DNA from: Erythrobacter sp.
GTDB lineage: Bacteria > Pseudomonadota > Alphaproteobacteria > Sphingomonadales > Sphingomonadaceae
Assembly: GCA_023653115.1 (NCBI GenBank)
Contig: JAMNXO010000004.1
Span: 1 to 64,000, forward strand
DNA: 64,000 nucleotides
Direction of reading: 5' to 3'
Notes under the pieces: generated by a model
Databases searched by the model: none
What the model was told of the DNA's origin: nothing
The model's input: only the letters and a program-made list of their open reading frames with translations
Program-made: the position numbers and the translations under genes
Part shown: positions 18,838 to 29,047 of the stretch, piece after piece
How the letters are laid out: the number at the start of each line of letters is the position of its first letter
Numbering within the stretch: the first letter of the stretch is position 1

Positions 18838-20541
18838 TCAGCCGAAGCTGGTTCCGTCATTCCCCCGGGCAATGGGAAGCCGGTTGACGATGAACGTCCG
18901 GAAGGCGCGGTGACGGACGGTGTCCACGGCGATGAAGGTCGCCTCGCCGTGGCCGTGTTGAAGGTCGAGCCGGACATAGCCCTGATGCATATTGTCGGTC
19001 CAGACCACCTCGGGAATGTGATCGATGAACGCCTGGTCGAGTGCCCGTGACAGCGCATCGCCGAACCCGCTTTCGACAAAATCGCCCGGCGAGGTGATGC
19101 CGGCCGTGCCGAGTTCGATACCCGCTGGACGCCCTGCCGCATCCTTGAGGCTGTTGGCCCAGAAGCTGTGGCTGTCGCCGGTGAGGAAGATGAGATCGCC
19201 AGCACCAGCCTGCCGCGACAGATCGTAAAGCCGCTCGCGCGCCCACGGATAGCCGTCCCAGGTATCGGGGTAGAACGGCAGGCCGGCGCCCCCCTTGGCG
19301 GCCAGCTGCTTGGCATTGTCGAGCGCGGGGCCGCTGAAGGGCGCGGCTGGTGCCATGGGATCGGGCAGGACGCCCAGTTTGACCAGGTCGGGCACATCGG
19401 TGCGCGCGATCGGGATGGCATTGCCGATCAGCCGCCACGGCTGCCCTGCCGCGACTGACTGTGACAGGCTGCGGGTCAGATCGGCCTCGCATTCCGCCGA
19501 GATCATCCGCCGGCCCGGTGCACCCAGCACATCGCGGCGGAATTGCGCAATGGCCTCGGCATCACCGGTCTGCGCCATCACCGGGGCATAGTCGATCTGC
19601 TCGGCCCGCGCGGTATGGCGGGTTTCCAGCGTCGCCAGTGTTGCCAGATCGCCAAAGCTGTAGCTGCGCCAGAACTGCGCTCGCGTTGCATCCGGCCGAT
19701 CGAGCCATTCGGGCTCGCGCACCGGCATCCATTCGAAATAGGCCCGGATCGAGGCCTCGCGGCGCGCTGCCCAGTCGCCTTCGCGGTCGGGCTGATGGTT
19801 CTGCGCGCCGCCAGTCCACGGATTGTTGGCGCTCTCGTGATCGTCCCAGCACGCCATGAAGGTGTGGGCCGCGTGCATCGCCTGTGCGCCGGCGTCGGTC
19901 TTGTATTGCGCGTGGCGGCGGCGATAGTCCGAGAGGGTGACGATCTCGTGCGCCGGATCATGCCGCCGACCAAGCGCGCGGCCCGCATCATCTCCCCAGC
20001 CGTCCTGACCATATTCGTAGATGTAGTCGCCGGTGTGCAGCACAAAATCCACCGACGGATCATGCGCGATGGCCTCGTAGGCGTTGAAATATCCAAAGGC
20101 GTAGTTGGAACAGGAGGCAAGCGCGATACCCAGTCGGTCGAGCCTGCCTACAGGAAGCGTGCGGGCGCGTCCGACAGGCGAGGTCTCGCTATCGAGGCGG
20201 AAGCGGTAGTAATAGGTCTGGCCCGGTTGCAACCCGCCAGCCAGCCATTTGACGGTGTGATCCCGGTCGGGGCCAGTGGCGATTTCGGTGCGCGCCGCGA
20301 TCGAAGCGAAATCCAGATCCCGCGCGATTTCTCCCACCAAGGTCACATCGCCCGAGGTGGTGACGCGGGTCCACAGCACCACGCTGGTCGCATCGGGATC
20401 GCCGCTGGCAACCCCATGCCGGAAGGGCCCTTCGCTAGCCGCCAAGACCGTATCCGGCAGAGACAGTGCAGCTGTTCCCGCCGCAAGGCTACCGAGCGAG
20501 GCACGGCGCGTTATCGCGGCCTTCAAAGGATTAACGATCAC
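18838..20541 (-). CDS. phoD: Alkaline phosphatase D family protein (Tat-type signal)
   Basis: ITRRASLGSLAAGTAALS signal; FRHGVASGDPDATSVVLWTRVT, FVLHTGDYIYEYG, WDDHESANN, LTGDSHSFW. GTG start inferred. Confidence 0.85.
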   Translation of the reverse strand: MIVNPLKAAITRRASLGSLAAGTAALSLPDTVLAASEGPFRHGVASGDPDATSVVLWTRVTTSGDVTLVGEIARDLDFASIAARTEIATGPDRDHTVKWLAGGLQPGQTYYYRFRLDSETSPVGRARTLPVGRLDRLGIALASCSNYAFGYFNAYEAIAHDPSVDFVLHTGDYIYEYGQDGWGDDAGRALGRRHDPAHEIVTLSDYRRRHAQYKTDAGAQAMHAAHTFMACWDDHESANNPWTGGAQNHQPDREGDWAARREASIRAYFEWMPVREPEWLDRPDATRAQFWRSYSFGDLATLATLETRHTARAEQIDYAPVMAQTGDAEAIAQFRRDVLGAPGRRMISAECEADLTRSLSQSVAAGQPWRLIGNAIPIARTDVPDLVKLGVLPDPMAPAAPFSGPALDNAKQLAAKGGAGLPFYPDTWDGYPWARERLYDLSRQAGAGDLIFLTGDSHSFWANSLKDAAGRPAGIELGTAGITSPGDFVESGFGDALSRALDQAFIDHIPEVVWTDNMHQGYVRLDLQHGHGEATFIAVDTVRHRAFRTFIVNRLPIARGNDGTSFG

Positions 20542-20608
20542 GGGCAGTCTCCTCGCCGAAGCGGTTATCACGGATGAGTGGACCGGCGGACCCCCGGCCA
20601 AAAAGCAA

Positions 20609-20636
20609 GGGCCGGCAGGAATAGTCCCGCCGGCCC
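20609..20636. terminator. GC-rich intercistronic hairpin between TonB receptor and phoD
   Basis: GGGCCGGC-...-GCCGGCCC; no T-tract. Confidence 0.5.
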
Positions 20637-20655
20637 CCGGTTGTCATGCTCAGGA

Positions 20656-23001
20656 TCAGAAGTCCTTGCGCAGCGTCACGAAGAACTGCTGCGGAGCGCC
20701 TGCCAGCAGGGTCTGGTTGTCGCCGGCAAAGCCAAAGCCGTTCGAACCGATCGTGCCGACATATTCCTCGTCGAACAGGTTGGTCACCGTGCCTTCGATC
20801 GCCAGCCCGTCGAGCAAGCGGTTGTCGCTCTGCAGGCGGAAGCCGATCAGAGCGTCGACCAGCACGCGTCCATCCACCGACTGGTCGTTCGAGAAGGTGA
20901 AGAACCGCTGCGAGGTGTAGTTGGCATTGCCGCGCGCGTAGAACGAGCCATTGTCATAGGCGAGTTCGAGGTTGGCGATGCTTTCCGGGCTGTCGACCAC
21001 GGTCTTCCCGTCGATTGCCTGCACCACGGTGCCGGCCTGGTTGACGACGTCGTTCTGATAGGTGTTGTCGTTATAGGCGTAGCTGCCGGTGATGGTGAAG
21101 TCGGCAACCGGCTGCCACTGCACGCCGATTTCGGCGCCGATCGAACGCACATCGCCCACGTTGGACAGCAGCGGCGCGTTACCGACGATGCCGGGGCCCT
21201 GCGGAACAGCCAGCAGACGGTTGCTGAAGTTCACGAGATAGCCTGCGATCACGCCGGTAAGTGCGCCCTCGCCGAAGCGGAAGCCCAGCTCGAAGGTATC
21301 GGTTTGTTCCGGTTCGATCTGGTCACGCAGCGCGGCAAAGCCGGCCGCCGAGGTTGCGAACGGGCCAGTGGTGGCCGCTGCGGTGAAGGCCCGCTGGTTC
21401 TGGGTGAAGCTGGCGAAGATTTCGTTGCCGCCGCCCAGCTTGTAGAGCACGCCGACCTGCGGAAGGAAGAAGTCCTCGCTCTTGATCTCGCCCAGTGCAA
21501 GCGGTCCGGGAACGGGGTTGATCGGGGTCGCTTCCAGCTTGACCGACTGTCCCTTGAACCCGGCGGTGACGGTGAGTGCGTCGCTCACGTCCCACTGGTC
21601 CTGCACCGCATACTGGAAGGTGGTGGTGTTGTAGGCGTTGTTCCACTGGGTGAAGAACGGGTTCGACTGATAGGTGAGCGCGGAAGTGCTCGGCTCGGTC
21701 AGGCTGGTGCCGATGGTGTAGAAGCGGCGGGCCTGTTCGAAGTCGTTGTTCTCGTACCACAGGTTGACGCGCACAGTGTGGGCGCCAAGTTCGGCAACGA
21801 GATCGCCGAGCACGCCGATGCGCTCGATTTCATACTCGGTGGTGCGGAAGCTGAGCGGCAGGCCGCCCGGGCTGGCGCGGTAGGGCGTGATCCACGAACC
21901 CTGGCCCTTGTTGGTGTGGTAATAGCCCTGCAGGCCGAGCGTGACGTTGTCGCCCACCATCTGATCGATCCGCGCGCTGGCCAGCCAGTCGCGGCGCAGG
22001 CCGGCGGCATCATAATAGGCATCGTCAACCGTGCGGATCGGCGCAGGATAGGTGGTGCCGAAGGTGTTCGAGGCGACCACAACGCCGGTGTCGCCGCGGT
22101 TGGCGCCGATGAAGGCAAGCTGCACCGCCAGCGGCCAGTTGTCCGAGACGTTGTCCCAATCAAGCCCGAGCCGGTCGATCATCTCGAGGCTGAGATCCTG
22201 ATAATCGCTTTCCTTGCGATCGGAGAAATTGACGAAGGCAGTGAAGGTGGTCGAGGGCGAGAAATCGGCGACCAGCTTGGCATTCACCTGGGTCGCGCGC
22301 TGCGTACCTGCGCCCTTCCACTTCTCGGCATCGATGTGGGATGCACTGATGTAGGCCTTGAAGCCGCCGAGATCGCCGGTGTCGAGCGTGCCGTAAACGC
22401 GCAGGGTGTCGCTGTCGCCATAGGTGACATTGCCGGCGATGCCGAGTTCGTCCTGCGGATCGCGGCTGAAGAATTCGATCGTGCCGCCGAGGTTCGAGGT
22501 CGAGGCGGTGCCGAGCGAGCCCGCACCCTGGCTTACGCGGGTGCTGCCGATGTTGTCGGCGATGATCGCGCGGCTGATGTGCAGGCCGTTGGTGTTGCCG
22601 TAGCTCATATCGCCGAGCGGCACGCCGTCGAGGGTGAAGCCGAGCTGGTTCTGGTTGAAGCCGCGCAGCGTGATGCGGGTCGACCATTCATAGGTCCCGA
22701 AGGGATCGGCCGACTGGAAGTTGACACCCGGCAGCTTGCGGAGCGCGATGAAGGGGCTGGAACCGGCGGTGGTCAGCTGGATGTCATCGGCCGCGATCTC
22801 GGTCACCTGGCGGACTTCGCCCTTGCCGTAGACGACGATTTCGCCGGCTTCGGCGGGCGCTTCTGCGGAATCGGTGGCACCGACGACGGTTTGGGCCGCG
22901 GCCTCAACCTCGGCTTCAGCGGCGAAGGCGTGCGACGGGACGGCGATGCCGATCATCGCCGCGCTGGAAAGAAATGCGATCCGCAAAGTGGTAGAATTCA
23001 T
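20656..23001 (-). CDS. TonB-dependent receptor
   Basis: Plug ...PFIALRKLPGVNFQSADPFGTYEWSTRITLRGFNQNQLGFTLDGVPLGD; start MNSTTLRIAFLSSAAMIGIAVPSHAFA. Confidence 0.9.
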   Translation of the reverse strand: MNSTTLRIAFLSSAAMIGIAVPSHAFAAEAEVEAAAQTVVGATDSAEAPAEAGEIVVYGKGEVRQVTEIAADDIQLTTAGSSPFIALRKLPGVNFQSADPFGTYEWSTRITLRGFNQNQLGFTLDGVPLGDMSYGNTNGLHISRAIIADNIGSTRVSQGAGSLGTASTSNLGGTIEFFSRDPQDELGIAGNVTYGDSDTLRVYGTLDTGDLGGFKAYISASHIDAEKWKGAGTQRATQVNAKLVADFSPSTTFTAFVNFSDRKESDYQDLSLEMIDRLGLDWDNVSDNWPLAVQLAFIGANRGDTGVVVASNTFGTTYPAPIRTVDDAYYDAAGLRRDWLASARIDQMVGDNVTLGLQGYYHTNKGQGSWITPYRASPGGLPLSFRTTEYEIERIGVLGDLVAELGAHTVRVNLWYENNDFEQARRFYTIGTSLTEPSTSALTYQSNPFFTQWNNAYNTTTFQYAVQDQWDVSDALTVTAGFKGQSVKLEATPINPVPGPLALGEIKSEDFFLPQVGVLYKLGGGNEIFASFTQNQRAFTAAATTGPFATSAAGFAALRDQIEPEQTDTFELGFRFGEGALTGVIAGYLVNFSNRLLAVPQGPGIVGNAPLLSNVGDVRSIGAEIGVQWQPVADFTITGSYAYNDNTYQNDVVNQAGTVVQAIDGKTVVDSPESIANLELAYDNGSFYARGNANYTSQRFFTFSNDQSVDGRVLVDALIGFRLQSDNRLLDGLAIEGTVTNLFDEEYVGTIGSNGFGFAGDNQTLLAGAPQQFFVTLRKDF

Positions 23002-23198
23002 GTCGGGGTGCCCCTGCTTGTGTTGTTGTAGCAGCGGCCGCCTAGGCTCCCGATGTTGCAGTTCCGCCAAACTTCGGTTGCATAAAGGGGACGGAAAAAT
23101 GACTGTTCTGCGGCGTTGCAAAGGCGTCACAGTATGCCTGCCGGCTTAGGCCTTTGCCAAAGCCGCCGCGGGCAGGGTTGCAAACCCAAGCCTTTTTC

Positions 23199-23944
23199 TC
23201 AGCTGCCCACAATTCCGGCCTTGTCCGCAGGTGTCGCGACCGGTTGATCCTTGTCGACCCGCTCGGAGTAGCGATCGACCAGCTGATCGGCGTGCGGGCG
23301 CAGCAGCACCGTGAAGCGCACCAGTTCCTCCATCACATCGACGATCCGGTCATAATAGCTCGACGGCTTCATCCGTCCCGCCTCGTCGAATTCCTCATAG
23401 GCTTTGGCAATCGAGGACTGGTTGGGAATGGTCACCATCCGCATCCAACGGCCGAGAATGCGCAGCGTGTTGACCGTATTGAAGCTCTGCGATCCGGCGC
23501 AGACTTGCATCACGGCCAGCGTGCGGCCCTGTGTCGGGCGCAGGCCTTTGTAGGCGAGCGGCAGGTGATCGATCTGGGCCTTCATGATCCCGGTGATCGT
23601 GCCGTGACGTTCCGGGCTGCACCACACTTGCGCTTCTGACCAAAGCGAATGTTCGCGCAGTTCGTGGACCGCAGGGTGATCATCGGCGGCATACAGATCG
23701 GGCGGCGGCAGGTCGGACGGATCGAAGATGCGCGTCTCGCACCCGAACAATTGCAGCAGCCGCGCAGCTTCCTCAACCGCGAGGCGCGAGAAGGAGCGTT
23801 CGCGCAGCGAGCCATAAAGCAGCAGCACGCGCGGCGGCGGGACAAGCTCGCCCAAGCCGAGCGCCGGGCGAGCGTGGACATATTCGGGCTTCAGCGCCGG
23901 GAGATATGCTGGATCTGGCAAAGTGCGCAGCCGCGGAAAATCAC

Positions 23945-23948
<4 letters not shown>
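23199..23948 (-). CDS. arsH: Arsenical resistance protein ArsH (NADPH-dependent FMN reductase)
   Basis: [26 protein letters not shown]...[23 protein letters not shown]; next to acr3/arsC/arsR. Confidence 0.9.
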
Positions 23949-24996
<1,048 letters not shown>

Positions 24997-25000
<4 letters not shown>

Positions 25001-25506
25001 GTTGCAGCGCCTTCCATCGCGCCGATTTCAGCAAGGGCTGCCTTGAATGCGAGCGTGTCCATTCCCGCTCGATCAAGCGCAAGGAATGCCCTGACCCGCA
25101 TTTCCAGCAAGCGCCAGGTTTCCTCGAACGCGGCATCGATTTCGGCCACGGTGCCGCTGGCGTCAGCCGGATCGGGCAAGCCCCAATGGGCCCTTAAAGG
25201 GCTGCCGAGGAACACCGGGCAGGCTTCACCCGCAGCATTACCGCACACGGTAATGGCGAGATCGACCGATGGGCTGCCCGGGGCGGTAAACTCGTCCCAG
25301 CTTTTCGATCGGAACGCAGCCGTATCGATCCCGCGCCGGGCCAGCAGCCGAAGCGCGCCGGGATGCGGCACACCCTTGGGCTTGCTACCGGCGCTGAACG
25401 CTTGCACCCAGCCTTTTCCGAGGTGGTTGAACAGCGCCTCGCCAAGGATCGAGCGGGCGCTGTTGCCGGTGCACAGGACCAAGACAGTAAAGGGCGTGAC
25501 GGTCAT
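24997..25506 (-). CDS. arsC: Arsenate reductase ArsC, low-MW phosphatase-like
   Basis: [21 protein letters not shown]-loop; 4-bp overlap with acr3. Confidence 0.9.
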
Positions 25507-25514
25507 CCTTGGCC

Positions 25515-25886
25515 TCAGATATTGACGGGTTGGTTGGCAGGGCAGATCAGATCACCGAGGAGATCACCGCACATTTCGGGTGCCCCTTGGCAGCAATCCT
25601 GCATCAGAAAGGTGAGCAGGCGGCGCATTCCGGCAAAGTCTGCGCGGTAACGGATCAGGCGACTTTCGCGGGCGGACTGCACCAGCGCGGCGCGTTCCAG
25701 CGTGGCTAGGTGATGGGACATGGTGGACGGCGGAACACCGCAGTGCTGGGATAGGGCTCCCGCGATCATCCCCTCCGGCCCGGCTTTCACTAAGGCACGG
25801 AACGCAGACAGGCGCGTTTCATGGGCGAGCGCGCCAAGCGCATCGACCGCCCAGACCTGCGTATTAAGATCGTCCACTTTTACCAC
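25515..25886 (-). CDS. arsR: ArsR family transcriptional regulator
   Basis: LAHETRLSAFRALVKAGPEGMIAGALSQHCGVPPSTMSHHLATLERAALV; start could be the internal GTG near 25877. Confidence 0.85.
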   Translation of the reverse strand: MVKVDDLNTQVWAVDALGALAHETRLSAFRALVKAGPEGMIAGALSQHCGVPPSTMSHHLATLERAALVQSARESRLIRYRADFAGMRRLLTFLMQDCCQGAPEMCGDLLGDLICPANQPVNI

Positions 25887-25887
25887 C

Positions 25888-25905
25888 TTTCGATGACGAT
25901 CGAAT
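25888..25905. promoter_or_regulatory. Candidate ArsR operator copy 1 (TTTCGA-N6-TCGAAT)
   Basis: tttcga tgacga tcgaat adjacent to the arsR start. Confidence 0.5.
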
Positions 25906-25935
25906 TAAGGGCTGTGCGAGCGGCGTCAATCCAAA

Positions 25936-25953
25936 TTTCGAAAAATATCGAAA
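25936..25953. promoter_or_regulatory. Candidate ArsR operator copy 2 (TTTCGA-N6-TCGAAA)
   Basis: tttcga aaaata tcgaaa; same arms and spacer as copy 1, 48 bp away. Confidence 0.55.
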
Positions 25954-26044
25954 CATAGGCGGGCGCTTCCCGCGATGGCCGAGGCAAGCTGCGTCAGCCT
26001 ATCCCTTCTCGACAATCACAGCCCTTTGAACCAGTGATGGCCGG

Positions 26045-26791
26045 ATGAAATCATCACCGCACGCTGCGCGTCCAGCTTGGCCGTTCTTGGCCTGGTCATC
26101 TGTTGCGCTGGTGGGGGTAGCAGCCCCTGTTCTTGCCATGCTGCTGATTGCCGATGCGCCTTCTCACACGTCGCTTGCCGCAGTTGGTGGCCCAATCCTG
26201 GCGGTTGGCCTGATGGGTGTCGGCATGATCGGAGCGGCGGCTGCCGGGCGTCTCTGGATTGGCGTTCTTATGGCTCTGCTGGCGGGGGCGGGCCTTGTCC
26301 TGATTGTGCGTGCGCTTGGCTTGCCCGCCCTGACACATCCCGTTGCAACAGGGTTTGCTGTGATCATCGCCAGTGTCAGCTTTGCTGCGCGGGGCACCCT
26401 GTTTGCCCGCAGCGCCTCAGATAAGGGTTGGCTGATCGCTCTGTCGGTGGTGGCCGGCGAGGCTGCCGTTCTGATCACCGCCTCGGCCATGCCGGACGCT
26501 TTGCCGGACTGGCTGCTGGTGCTGTTGCCAGCCCAATGGGCCAGCGTGGCAATCCAGACGGCGCTGGCCGGAGGCGGCACGCGTGCGGCAAGTTCGGTCT
26601 TGGTCGCCCTTGCCGGCACTGCCGCGGCAACGCTGCTGGTGGTCTGGCTGTGGCCGCGCCGCTGGCCTTACATGATCATGTTCACGGTGTGGCTCGGTCT
26701 CTCCGCGCTTGTCTGGTACCGGCCTGGCCCACCGCTGCTCCATGCCGACGTTGCCCTCGGCGGGGCACCTGCCGAGCAGTTTGCCCCATGA
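26045..26791 (+). CDS. Hypothetical multi-TM membrane protein
   Basis: 248-aa ORF with several hydrophobic segments; no family recognised. Confidence 0.6.
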   Translation: MKSSPHAARPAWPFLAWSSVALVGVAAPVLAMLLIADAPSHTSLAAVGGPILAVGLMGVGMIGAAAAGRLWIGVLMALLAGAGLVLIVRALGLPALTHPVATGFAVIIASVSFAARGTLFARSASDKGWLIALSVVAGEAAVLITASAMPDALPDWLLVLLPAQWASVAIQTALAGGGTRAASSVLVALAGTAAATLLVVWLWPRRWPYMIMFTVWLGLSALVWYRPGPPLLHADVALGGAPAEQFAP

Positions 26792-26831
26792 CCCTAGCTC
26801 ATGAGGAGAGAGCGGCGTCAGATCGCCGTCC

Positions 26832-27605
26832 CTAGATAATCGGCCAGGCCTTGTAGATGCTGTAGGTGCTGGTCACGATCAGCACGACGGCCACCGCGAG
26901 CAACAAAGTGCGCGGCTGGACGCGGCTGGCAAGCACCGCTCCGAACGGCGCGGCGATCACCCCGCCGATGATCAGCCCCACGGTGATCAGCGTGAAGGCG
27001 GCAAAGCCGAGTGTGGCGATGAAAGTGATCGAGATCGACAGGGTCAGCAGAAACTCGGCCGAATTGACTGTGCCGATGACCTTGCGCGGATCGCCGCCCT
27101 GAAACAGCAGTTTCGAGGTCACCACCGGCCCCCATCCGCCGCCGCCTGCGGCATCAAGGAAGCCTCCGGCAAAGGCCAGAGGACGGGTGTAGCGCGGGTT
27201 CTCGAACTTGGGTTTGGAAAGCCGGATCGCGCGCCACAACAGGTAGAACCCGATTCCCGTGAGATACAGCATCACAAATGGCCGGGCGGCCGAGGCATCG
27301 ACGCTCGACAGCAGGTAGGCTCCCGTAACCCCGCCTAGCACGCCGAACGGGACCAGCCGCCAGAACAGTCGCCAATCGACATTGCGGTGCCAGATATGGC
27401 TCGCGCCCGAAGCGCCGGTGGTGAACAACTCGACCAGATGGACGCTGGCCGAGGCCGTGGCAGGCGGCACGCCCAAGGCGCTCACCAGCAAGGTCTGGGT
27501 GATCACCCCGAACGCCATGCCCAGCGCCCCATCGATCATCTGCGCAGCCATGCCGATCGCGATAAACGGCGCGATGTCGACGAGGAGCGTGGCAATATCG
27601 GGCAC
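26832..27605 (-). CDS. Sulfite exporter TauE/SafE family protein
   Basis: IGMAAQMIDGALGMAFGVITQTLLVSALGVPPATASASVHLVELFTTGASGASHIWHRNVDWRLF; GTG start inferred (ORF to 27797). Confidence 0.85.
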   Translation of the reverse strand: MPDIATLLVDIAPFIAIGMAAQMIDGALGMAFGVITQTLLVSALGVPPATASASVHLVELFTTGASGASHIWHRNVDWRLFWRLVPFGVLGGVTGAYLLSSVDASAARPFVMLYLTGIGFYLLWRAIRLSKPKFENPRYTRPLAFAGGFLDAAGGGGWGPVVTSKLLFQGGDPRKVIGTVNSAEFLLTLSISITFIATLGFAAFTLITVGLIIGGVIAAPFGAVLASRVQPRTLLLAVAVVLIVTSTYSIYKAWPII

Positions 27606-27856
27606 CAGAAATGTCCTCAGCGGGAAACGGGGGTGATCGGGATCGGAATGCGACGTCGCAATCGCGTCCTCTGGACGGAAACAAAGGCGAAAATTGGACA
27701 AGTGCCGGTCAACGGCACCGGTGGAGGGCGAGGGCAAGGGCAGCGGCCAACCACTTGCCCGGCCGGATTTCGCAAGATCAACCGCCGTTGCCGCCACCGC
27801 CGCCGCTCCCCCAATCGCCCGATATTCCCTAAGCTTGCCGCCTCGGGCATAGGCCA

Positions 27857-28978
27857 GTGATGATCAGATTCGGGCCGATGAGCATCACGCTGCTGATTTG
27901 CGGTATGCAAGGCCTCTTGCTTGCTGCGCTGTTGCTGCGGGCGCGGCGCAATCATGCTGCAAACCGCTGGCTGGCGTTGCTGATCCTCGCTGTGACAGCG
28001 CTGATGACGCCCTATATCATCGGTTATGCCGGGTTTTACGACCGGTGGCCGTGGCTCAGTTTTGCGCCGCTGGCCTATACGCTGGCGTTCGGACCGCTGC
28101 TCTATTGCTACACCGCCACGCTGATCGGCGCACCGCCCGCCCGGCTGTGGCCGCATTTCGTGCCGGTGGCGTTGCAGTTCCTCGCCTATGCGCTGGTCTT
28201 CCCGTTCCCGCTGGAGACCAAGAACTGGTGGAACACCATCATCCACGAGCCGGTGATCGATCCGCTGTTCGATTTCGCCGCTCTGGCGAGCATCGCGGCC
28301 TATAGCGCGGCGGCGTATCTGCGTTATCGCAGTTACCGCGTGTGGCTGGACGAGAACCGCACTGACGGGGTCGATTACGCGCCTGACTGGATCCGCAACT
28401 TCATCGCCGCGCTGGCGATCATCGCGCTGATCTGGGCAGGGTTCGTGGTGGCCAACCAGATCGATCCGGCGCGCGATTACTTCGACCAGTTCCCGCTTTA
28501 TGTCGCCTTCTCGGGGCTGGTGCTTTACCTCGGCATCGGCGGATGGCGGCATTCGGAGACCGAATTTCCGCCCGTCACCCCGCCTGCACCGACCGAGCCA
28601 GCCGATCTTGCCGCACCGGGGCGAGACTGGGCCGCGCAAGGTTCTGCGTGGCTGGCGCGGATTGCGGCGGAGGAATTGTGGCGCGATCCGGCGCTCACGC
28701 TGGCCGGGCTGGCGCGAACCCTCGGCACCAACACAACTTATCTTTCGCGCGGACTGGGCGCGGCGGCGGGCGAGAACTTCAACGCTATCATCAATCGCCA
28801 CCGTGTCGCGGCATTGCAGGACTTGCTTGCGCAGCCAAGCGAACAGCGCGATCTGCTGACGCTGGCTTTCGAGGCCGGGTTCAATTCCAAGGCCAGTTTC
28901 AACCGTGCCTTTGCCGATTTTGCAGGCATGAGCCCGAGTGCGTGGCGGCTCAAATCACAAAAATCGTTGCCTGTCTGA
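27857..28978 (+). CDS. AraC family regulator with N-terminal multi-TM sensor
   Basis: Six to seven hydrophobic segments followed by LARTLGTNTTYLSRGLGAAAGENFNAIINRHRVAALQDLL...LAFEAGFNSKASFNRAFADFAGMSPSAWR. Confidence 0.85.
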   Translation: MMIRFGPMSITLLICGMQGLLLAALLLRARRNHAANRWLALLILAVTALMTPYIIGYAGFYDRWPWLSFAPLAYTLAFGPLLYCYTATLIGAPPARLWPHFVPVALQFLAYALVFPFPLETKNWWNTIIHEPVIDPLFDFAALASIAAYSAAAYLRYRSYRVWLDENRTDGVDYAPDWIRNFIAALAIIALIWAGFVVANQIDPARDYFDQFPLYVAFSGLVLYLGIGGWRHSETEFPPVTPPAPTEPADLAAPGRDWAAQGSAWLARIAAEELWRDPALTLAGLARTLGTNTTYLSRGLGAAAGENFNAIINRHRVAALQDLLAQPSEQRDLLTLAFEAGFNSKASFNRAFADFAGMSPSAWRLKSQKSLPV

Positions 28979-29047
28979 CGATTGAGGCGCGCCGGCATCG
29001 CGCTTGGGCCAGTGGGGTTTCGTCACCGAACAACTGGAGCGATCCCC

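Noticed and set aside
20578-23031. 817-aa + strand ORF
   Set aside because: Antisense to the TonB receptor with signal peptide and plug domain; no recognisable domain on this strand.
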